From assembly GCA_017642625.1 (NCBI GenBank), contig JAGCOQ010000108.1:1-14651 (forward strand): a stretch of 14,651 nucleotides of DNA. Reading direction: 5' to 3'. The notes beneath the pieces are model-generated. The model searched no databases. It saw only the letters and a list, made by a program, of their open reading frames with translations, and was not told where the DNA came from. This document shows, in pieces, positions 5,492 to 11,944 of this stretch. A program made the translations under genes and the position numbers. This DNA comes from Alphaproteobacteria bacterium. GTDB taxonomy: Bacteria; Pseudomonadota; Alphaproteobacteria; Rs-D84. Each line of letters begins with the position of its first letter. Position 1 is the first letter of the stretch.

Positions 5492-8400
5492 ATGCCGTCT
5501 GTTGTACCATATTCAGAGAAACAACAAATCTTGAAACCCGAAGAATGGGAAGACATGCGTATTTTGGACCAAAATTGCCCAACAAGTCAGGTTGCGGCAA
5601 AAACTATGCGCGCAATAGTGTCCCGTCTTTTAAAAATTGATAAATCCAGTAAAAATGTCGATATAAATGATTTCGAGTTTTTAGTATACGATAACAAAAG
5701 CGCAAATGCCGGTTTTATATCTGCGGATAAAACGCAAAATAAAAAAAATATTATTCTGGTAAGTACCGGTGTAACTAAACTGTGCAGAACCGAAGATCAA
5801 CTTGCCGGTGTTTTGGCGCATGAATTGGGGCATTTTACATATTCTAAAATCTATGGCAAAAACAAGAATACTGTATTCCAAGAACGCTTTTCCGATTTGC
5901 ATGCGTTGGATATTATGATTGCGGGTGGATATAACCCTGTGGCTTATTCAATGGTGTGTGAACAAATGCGCGCGTCTGCTGGGGGACATAGTTTGTTTGA
6001 TGTGCATGGTTCCGCCATGGCGCGAAAGGAAGATGTGGATGCATATCTAACAAAACTGCACGAAGATATGGGTGATTTTAAGTCATCTGAACCAACGGGG
6101 CTGTATTCCGAATTTGCCCAAGTTATGGACAGTCATAGAGATATATACAGATCTTATCTGACACAGGTGTTAAGAAAGAAGTTCCCAAAAATGACGACGA
6201 GAGCGGGATATTTACCACCGCTTAGTCTGTTCTTTGATACGGTTTTATCAGAAATGAAAAGTGGCAGGCTGAATAACCGGCAACGCCTGCATGATATAAC
6301 GGAATATCTGCGAAAGTATCAACCAAGGGAACATGAAATACAAAGCACACAACATTTCTTGGAACAGGTGGTAAGTTTATATACCCATGATGAAACGTTG
6401 AAATCCCTGTTGAGCAATTATCAGGTTGTAGAAATGGCTAAGTTATTACAGGGTTGGTTCCGTGGCAACAAACCGTTCAAGGTGTTTGAACCTGTATCGC
6501 AGTATTTAGAAGAAATTAACAAGTTTACGACGACCAAAGATCCAAATGTTATACTGGATATTTATCCGACGATATTCGAAATGGTGCGCAGTAGAACCCC
6601 AAGTATCTTCACTATTGGGGACATGAAGTATGTGTTCGGAAAGCCCGCGGGGTTCAAGATGCCCCCACGTGCCAAGGCCAAGGGACAAATGATGCCGACC
6701 CATTGGATATGGGAAACGTTTCACGAAACATACCCCGGGATAGTGCGTGATTTGGATCAGATAGGGCTGGACTGTGATTATGAAGTGCTTACAGATGTAC
6801 AATTAGAAGGGGGCTCTATATACGGTGGCAAAATTATTGCAACAAATAAAAGGGAAATAGCAAAAAAGATAGCAGAACATAGTTGGCAAATAAAATACGA
6901 AGAAGGGCATAAACATATCCAAGACTTTTTGTTCGTTATAAATCTGCTGTACGATTTTGATGCGGGGAAAATATCGGCTGGTGAATTGCAAGAACGTTTT
7001 ATGCAGTATGCCAAACAGTTCAAAGAAACAGTTTACAAGACGGAAATGGTAACTTGGTTAAAAGATGAAATTATTCTTGCCGATTATAACCACAAAAACG
7101 CGTTTCTAAAATCCGATTTGCAAGAATTAAAAGACAGCGATGGTTTTGCGGAAATATATATTAAACCGTTCTTAAGGGCATTGGCGCAGGCGTTGCACCA
7201 ATTATACCCCAATTTACCGATAAAAATACGTTTTGATATTCCACCGCGTGGCAAAACATGGCTTGAATATTTACAAGAGGTTTCATCAGAATATCTAAAA
7301 ATAAAAGAGGATGTAGCAATCCGAATGGGAAAAAACGGCAGGGCGTATCTGAACGGTAAATTACTGGATGATGCCAAGTATGCCAGCAGAAAAATGGGGG
7401 TTCAATACAAAGGATACGATTTATTTTGGAATGTAGATGTTGGACCTGTTGTAAAACATATATCGGGAATATATACGGAAAGATTGCATTCAATACTTAT
7501 GAAATTCATAGAAACCGCAATCAAAGAAGGGGTCTATTCACCAAAAGATGCGGCTGATTTGTTACATCAAGAGCACCATAATTTGGGAAACAAATCGCTT
7601 GACTGGGATGGGGCGGTTAAGACCAGAAAACAAGAAGAAATATCCAAAATAGAACAAGAAACCACGTGGAAAACACGTGAAGATAGTGTTGAACGTTATT
7701 GTGTATATGCGACGCGTGAACAATGGGCGTATCATAACGATTTGACGGTTAATGGCAAATTGGTGGATGAAGTTGCCAAGAAAACAGATTTGCATAAAGT
7801 GCGCAGGTTGTTAATGGCATATGAAATGGTCGCAACCAATGAACAGGAATTGGCGGATATACTGTCAAAGCCAATCGTGCAATATTTCCGTGAGCAATCT
7901 TGTGTAGTAGAACCGAAGTTAAAGGAGTTTTGTCTGACATACTATATGCGCAAAATGCCACCGATAAAAGATATTTATCCGATTTTGACTGCATTACAAA
8001 AAGACAATTCTTCTAAATTTACCCCAAATTTGACGGATGAATTGAAAGTTTACATGGACGAGAATAACTTAATACCGCAAGATTTTCATGGTCGATACGG
8101 TTTATACGCCCTTTTGGAGAATCGGAACTTTTTCTCGCATGCGGAGCCAGCCCAGTTAAGACTTATGGATTCTTTGGTGGCGGATGTCGAAAAAATGCCA
8201 CGTCAGGCAAGGGAAGAATATTCGTGGAAATTATTGTCGGGATTTTATTATTCGGATGATGATGCGCGTTGTTATTTGAATCGTGATGCCAGAAGTATGG
8301 ATTTGACATTGGCAAAAAATAAACTTATTGAAATATATGCCAGTGCCGTTGCAGAACGTTTGGGGCGCGATGACAATAGTGATGAATATTTCGCAAAGAT

Positions 8401-10492
8401 TCAGGAACTGGCAGGGTTTATTGATGAAAAACATCATTGTGATGAAACGCGTTTCAAGGATATACGTGTGGGACTGGATAAAGTGACCCAAGGAAGATTA
8501 TACAGATTAATTACCGATAAAATTCAATCCCAAGAACGTGTGTCGCAATATCTGGCAAATGACAAGAATGTGATTTTATCTGATGCAGATGCGCAAAAAA
8601 ATGATTTGATTGGACGTCGTTTTGAAGAGTTTTTGGAAGAGCTTGGTCGTAAACCCCAGTTGGCAGTTAATACCATAGATTTCTTGAACGAAAAATTGAC
8701 AACAGAATCGATATTTAAGTATTGCGAAAAATGCACCAGGGATTCTGGGGACGGTTATATTGTCAATTTCTTGGTGGCATCTGATATAGAAAACTTCTAT
8801 CACACTTTCTGGGCTTCGGGACTAAAGGTGCGCGCACTTATAATGGACAAGTTGTTGAATCGTGCATTTGATACGTTGGATAAAAAAATCTATTATGTGT
8901 GCGATATGAACTTTGACAAGAATGATAAGTATCGCGCAGATGCCGAAATGATTTGCGATTGTGTGATTAAATCGTTTGAACCGTATGAACAAAACTTGAT
9001 ATTGGCGGCGATTGCGTCGGCGGACGAAAATAAACAAGAGGGACGAAAGGCATCGCGCAGCGTCGGTGAGGGTTTGCGTATGTTCTTTGAAACCATGGGG
9101 CCGGCATGGGTAAAGTTTGGTCAGTTGTTATCCTATGTTCCCGATTTGCCGTCGGAAATTCGGCGCGACCTTGGGAAATTAAAGGACAGGGCGGATATCC
9201 CAGCGCGTTGGGATGTTTATACTTGGCTGCGCAAAGGCTTGCCCGAAGATTTATGTGGTCGCATAGAACGCGTAGAAGATGTTGTTGGTGCGGGCTCTTT
9301 CTGGATGACGGCGGTTGTTCAATTTAGAAACGAAGACGGCAAAACAGAAAAGAAGGTAGTACAATTACTGCGCCCGTTTGCGGATGAACGTTCGGATGCC
9401 GGCTTTAGAATTATTGAAAGGGCGATAAAGAAATTAGCAAAACAAAAATCTTCGTATAAAATGTTGCAAAGCGTTGCACATCAAGCGCACGAGTCTGCGA
9501 AATACGAAGTTGATGCAGAAATCGGTTATAAGCAATATCAAAAAGCCGAAGAGTTATATGGTGATATCAGTGTAGAAGTAGATGGAACTAAATACACACC
9601 AAATGTTGCAGATTGGCGCCATTTTGGTACTGGCAAAGACGGCATGTCGTATAAGATTATGGACTTTGCTGATGGTGCCACATTGTCGCGCGTCAAAGTA
9701 AGTGATGACGAAAGAAGAAAAATGGCATTGGCATATTTCACCACTGAAATGACCGTCTTGTTCAAGGGTGATGTGTGGGATATTGACCGCCACCAAGGGC
9801 AACAGAACTTTGATGTGAAATCCCCCACGCATGTCGATATAAATATTTACGATACGGGTGCCCAATTACCCAAGGCGCCAGATAAAACGAATAAAGTGTT
9901 ATTGGCCAGCATATTCTTTGGTTTGATGCAAGCGGTGCAAAAGGGCGTGGCGATAGATTCATATTTATTACGGACAATCAAGAAATTGGATAGACTGCAA
10001 AACGATTTGAAAATTGATGTTTCGTATGTGTCTAATGTGGAAAAGGGGTTAATGGCGCTGTCTGATATTATCGAGTATCAGAAAGAGATAAAAGATCCAG
10101 ACGGCAATATAATTCAGGAACGCAAGACTTTATCTGCGGACGATTTGAAACATGCGATAATGGCGGTTTTACAAAACCCCAGCATTGATAAATATCTGAA
10201 CGTCGTATTGCGTGGGCATGCGGTCGCCGATAAATTAATGCGGTTGCAGTTGAAAGAGTTAAAAGAATTGGCCGAAAGTTCTAAACATGCCCAAGAAGAC
10301 AACCCCGTGAAGATTAGTATAGTGGATGCTACGAAAACGGTATCGTTTATAGATAGATTAAACAAATCTGCAGAAGAAATTAAGGCATTGGATAATCCAG
10401 ACGATTACATTTTGGGAATACCAAAGAAACATATCAAGTTTAATTCTGATAAGCCAATAATCTATGAGCCACCAGCAAAAGAGATTGCATAA
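5492..10492 (+). CDS. Giant fusion: M48-like zinc metallopeptidase plus divergent ABC1/UbiB-like kinase (1666 aa)
   Basis: The start is the ATG at 5492, with GAGGG 8 bases upstream and a promoter ending at 5465. Residues about 60-190 form an M48-like zincin: HELGH (110-114) in DQLAGVLAHELGHF, then E131 and D135 in QERFSDLHAL and AGGYNPVAYSM, the usual order of the two His ligands, the Glu/Asp helix and the GYNP turn. Residues about 200-1180 are charged, apparently helical and unrecognised. Residues about 1180-1500 resemble the ABC1/UbiB/ADCK kinase fold: GPAWVKFGQLLS with the KxGQ signature (K1208-Q1211), GAGSF (1266-1270) at the nucleotide loop, EVD (1339-1341) for ExD, MDFADG (1390-1395) at the hinge, a catalytic loop DRHQGQQN (D1432) and DTG (1454-1456) for DFG. 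The ATP-binding Lys is not obvious: Q1291 aligns there, with K1287 and K1288 nearby. A helical tail follows. There is no signal peptide or membrane helix, so it is probably cytosolic. Substrate and role are unknown. The frame is unbroken and looks native. Confidence 0.9.
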   Translation: MPSVVPYSEKQQILKPEEWEDMRILDQNCPTSQVAAKTMRAIVSRLLKIDKSSKNVDINDFEFLVYDNKSANAGFISADKTQNKKNIILVSTGVTKLCRTEDQLAGVLAHELGHFTYSKIYGKNKNTVFQERFSDLHALDIMIAGGYNPVAYSMVCEQMRASAGGHSLFDVHGSAMARKEDVDAYLTKLHEDMGDFKSSEPTGLYSEFAQVMDSHRDIYRSYLTQVLRKKFPKMTTRAGYLPPLSLFFDTVLSEMKSGRLNNRQRLHDITEYLRKYQPREHEIQSTQHFLEQVVSLYTHDETLKSLLSNYQVVEMAKLLQGWFRGNKPFKVFEPVSQYLEEINKFTTTKDPNVILDIYPTIFEMVRSRTPSIFTIGDMKYVFGKPAGFKMPPRAKAKGQMMPTHWIWETFHETYPGIVRDLDQIGLDCDYEVLTDVQLEGGSIYGGKIIATNKREIAKKIAEHSWQIKYEEGHKHIQDFLFVINLLYDFDAGKISAGELQERFMQYAKQFKETVYKTEMVTWLKDEIILADYNHKNAFLKSDLQELKDSDGFAEIYIKPFLRALAQALHQLYPNLPIKIRFDIPPRGKTWLEYLQEVSSEYLKIKEDVAIRMGKNGRAYLNGKLLDDAKYASRKMGVQYKGYDLFWNVDVGPVVKHISGIYTERLHSILMKFIETAIKEGVYSPKDAADLLHQEHHNLGNKSLDWDGAVKTRKQEEISKIEQETTWKTREDSVERYCVYATREQWAYHNDLTVNGKLVDEVAKKTDLHKVRRLLMAYEMVATNEQELADILSKPIVQYFREQSCVVEPKLKEFCLTYYMRKMPPIKDIYPILTALQKDNSSKFTPNLTDELKVYMDENNLIPQDFHGRYGLYALLENRNFFSHAEPAQLRLMDSLVADVEKMPRQAREEYSWKLLSGFYYSDDDARCYLNRDARSMDLTLAKNKLIEIYASAVAERLGRDDNSDEYFAKIQELAGFIDEKHHCDETRFKDIRVGLDKVTQGRLYRLITDKIQSQERVSQYLANDKNVILSDADAQKNDLIGRRFEEFLEELGRKPQLAVNTIDFLNEKLTTESIFKYCEKCTRDSGDGYIVNFLVASDIENFYHTFWASGLKVRALIMDKLLNRAFDTLDKKIYYVCDMNFDKNDKYRADAEMICDCVIKSFEPYEQNLILAAIASADENKQEGRKASRSVGEGLRMFFETMGPAWVKFGQLLSYVPDLPSEIRRDLGKLKDRADIPARWDVYTWLRKGLPEDLCGRIERVEDVVGAGSFWMTAVVQFRNEDGKTEKKVVQLLRPFADERSDAGFRIIERAIKKLAKQKSSYKMLQSVAHQAHESAKYEVDAEIGYKQYQKAEELYGDISVEVDGTKYTPNVADWRHFGTGKDGMSYKIMDFADGATLSRVKVSDDERRKMALAYFTTEMTVLFKGDVWDIDRHQGQQNFDVKSPTHVDINIYDTGAQLPKAPDKTNKVLLASIFFGLMQAVQKGVAIDSYLLRTIKKLDRLQNDLKIDVSYVSNVEKGLMALSDIIEYQKEIKDPDGNIIQERKTLSADDLKHAIMAVLQNPSIDKYLNVVLRGHAVADKLMRLQLKELKELAESSKHAQEDNPVKISIVDATKTVSFIDRLNKSAEEIKALDNPDDYILGIPKKHIKFNSDKPIIYEPPAKEIA

Positions 10493-10504
10493 TCACATTA
10501 TGCA
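10486..10504. repeat. Perfect inverted repeat spanning both convergent stop codons
   Basis: TGCATAAT, CAC, ATTATGCA: 8-bp arms with a 3-base loop. The left arm holds the TAA of the large gene and the right arm the TAA of the - strand acyltransferase gene. It is AT-rich and lacks a T-run, so it is not a classical intrinsic terminator. It may still mark the 3' ends of both transcripts. No other terminator is visible at this junction. Confidence 0.6.
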
Positions 10505-11403
10505 TCTTGAAAGAAATTATAGAAATTAAACCACTGGGTCGGTGCCGATAGGGTGGTTTTTTCCATAAAGTTTGCGAATTCACTTGCCATGCTGTTGACA
10601 TTACTGTTGTCCAACTGTTTAACAACAAATGTGTATTTTTCATGACCTGTATTCAACAGGGCAACGGCAAACACAGGGTGCGACATGGATTTCGCGAACT
10701 TAAATACCCCCAATGGTAAATGGCAGGCACGCCCCAACACCGTCGCAGGAATCGTTTTTGTCGGGTTCGTAGCAGAGATTCTGTCCCCCGCCATCATAAC
10801 TAAATCGCCATGGTTCAGTGCGTCAAACATTTCCGATGCGGTGCCGATATTCATATCTTCAACCGGATGAATTGTCGTGTTTGTCCGCACAGAATGTCGT
10901 GAAATAAAGTTATGAAAAACGCCGGTCTGACCCACTTGTTGAAACGCGTGTATTTTCACATTGTTGCCGTCGGGAAATGCCGCCAATGCTTCTATGTTTC
11001 CAATGTGGCAACAAATCAGAAATGCGCCGCGTTTTTTGTTAATGATATTTTGAAATTCGCGCCAATCGGCATTATCTTTTGGTGTAAACTTTATGCGGTC
11101 GCGCCTGTCGCACATGGCAATCATTTTATCCACCAAAGAGTCGGCAAAAATCCGAATATGTTGTGATGCCGTAAAGTCCGTTGGCGTAATGTTATGCGCG
11201 GTCTGATATTCGTTCAAAATGCGCTTATACTTTCGTGAAAACTCTTTGACCGATTTTGCACTTAGCCCGATAATAGTTGCCACCAACCAAACCCAGATTT
11301 TTACGAAACGCGCCCCGAAAACACGATATATAAAAAACAGCAGGTTTAAACGAAAACTGCCTGCGCCACGTTCTTGTTGTTGATACCAGTTGTCTGTGCT
11401 CAA
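10498..11403 (-). CDS. LpxL/HtrB-like acyltransferase of the aryl-polyene-cluster type
   Basis: The 301-residue product is a membrane-associated acyltransferase that would move an acyl chain from a carrier protein or CoA to a lipid or glycolipid. The catalytic HX4E is in CHIGNIEAL (H133, E138). Further family marks are AGDRIS (205-210), the conserved stretch around LGRACHLPLGVFKFAK, and the C-terminal PTQWFNFYNFF. One N-terminal hydrophobic helix (about 33-47) fits membrane anchoring. The opening WYQQQERGAGSF resembles the W-x-x-x-x-E-R-G opening of the acyltransferases in aryl-polyene clusters. The start is the TTG at 11403: an in-frame stop lies just upstream and there is no in-frame ATG near; AAAGG precedes it by 10 bases. 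It is divergent from the phosphopantetheinyl transferase gene, 40 bases away, and convergent with the large gene, 5 bases away. The role in polyene anchoring is inferred from context. Confidence 0.88.
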   Translation of the reverse strand: MSTDNWYQQQERGAGSFRLNLLFFIYRVFGARFVKIWVWLVATIIGLSAKSVKEFSRKYKRILNEYQTAHNITPTDFTASQHIRIFADSLVDKMIAMCDRRDRIKFTPKDNADWREFQNIINKKRGAFLICCHIGNIEALAAFPDGNNVKIHAFQQVGQTGVFHNFISRHSVRTNTTIHPVEDMNIGTASEMFDALNHGDLVMMAGDRISATNPTKTIPATVLGRACHLPLGVFKFAKSMSHPVFAVALLNTGHEKYTFVVKQLDNSNVNSMASEFANFMEKTTLSAPTQWFNFYNFFQDA

Positions 11404-11409
11404 AGTGAC

Positions 11410-11437
11410 TTGCCTTTATGTTTTTTTCACTTATAAT
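11410..11437 (+). promoter_or_regulatory. Promoter of the phosphopantetheinyl transferase gene (leaderless)
   Basis: TTGCCT (11410-11415), a 16-base spacer and a perfect TATAAT (11432-11437). The predicted start falls on or next to the A of the ATG at 11444. No Shine-Dalgarno sequence precedes that ATG. Confidence 0.6.
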
Positions 11438-11443
11438 CGGTCT

Positions 11444-11944
11444 ATGCAGATATTTATAGCAAATATTGATTCAATAAGCAAGAATCCCGATACTTACGCG
11501 ACACTGTTATCGGCGGGGGATAAAAACCGGCTTGGGTCTTTCCAAAAACAGACACGAAAATTGCAGTTTATATTGGGGCACTTAATCGCAGATAATTGTG
11601 GCGGGGCATATACATCTATTGCGCATCGGGATAATTGGGTTGTTGTTGCCGCCGCGGATTCGCCGGTCGGAATTGATATTGAAAACACGACTATACAGCG
11701 CGATTTTACCGCCGCGGGTGAACTGATGAATTTGCCGGAATCCAAATCTTTGGACGATTTCTATAAATCTTTTACAGAAAGCGAAGCGGTGTATAAACTG
11801 GGGGCAGAATCCAAATGCACGCAATATAAACGCCATGGCGACTATTTAATCTGTGTCACATCAACGCAAGACTTTGTCATGCCACAAATACAAGATTTTG
11901 ATATAAACTCAATTTTGCCGGCGGAAAAGGAACAGAGAGATTAA
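11444..11944 (+). CDS. 4'-phosphopantetheinyl transferase
   Basis: This enzyme moves the phosphopantetheine arm of CoA onto a serine of acyl carrier proteins to activate them. The 166-residue product has the two superfamily signatures: PVGIDIE (D78 and E80, Mg2+ ligands), preceded by SIAH, and FTESEAVYK (110-118), the counterpart of WxxKEAxxK with E114 and K118 kept and the first Lys replaced by Ser113. It is shorter than Sfp-type enzymes (about 220-240), and the N-terminal half is compact. The start is the ATG at 11444, which has a promoter placed for a leaderless mRNA; the in-frame ATG at 11390 lies in the divergent gene and is rejected. Its last 36 bases overlap the end of the exporter gene on the other strand. 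Next to aryl-polyene-type genes, it probably activates the carrier proteins of that pathway. Confidence 0.88.
   Translation: MQIFIANIDSISKNPDTYATLLSAGDKNRLGSFQKQTRKLQFILGHLIADNCGGAYTSIAHRDNWVVVAAADSPVGIDIENTTIQRDFTAAGELMNLPESKSLDDFYKSFTESEAVYKLGAESKCTQYKRHGDYLICVTSTQDFVMPQIQDFDINSILPAEKEQRD
11453..11460 (-). promoter_or_regulatory. Candidate extended -10 promoter of the acyltransferase gene
   Basis: Read on the - strand, TGCTATAAA (TG at 11461-11460, TATAAA at 11458-11453) is an extended -10 with one mismatch. It would start transcription near 11446, giving a leader of about 43 bases with AAAGG before the TTG at 11403. No clear -35 is seen. An alternative is TATAAG nearer the gene (about 11435-11430), which overlaps the -10 of the opposite promoter. 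Either way the two promoters interleave. Confidence 0.35.

Noticed and set aside
7557..7595. HQEHH in the giant protein as a second metallopeptidase site
   Set aside because: The order is not HExxH, and no following Glu/Asp helix of a zincin is seen.
11390..11443. ATG at 11390 as an upstream start for the phosphopantetheinyl transferase
   Set aside because: It lies inside the divergent acyltransferase gene and upstream of the transferase's own promoter. The added residues do not resemble the family.
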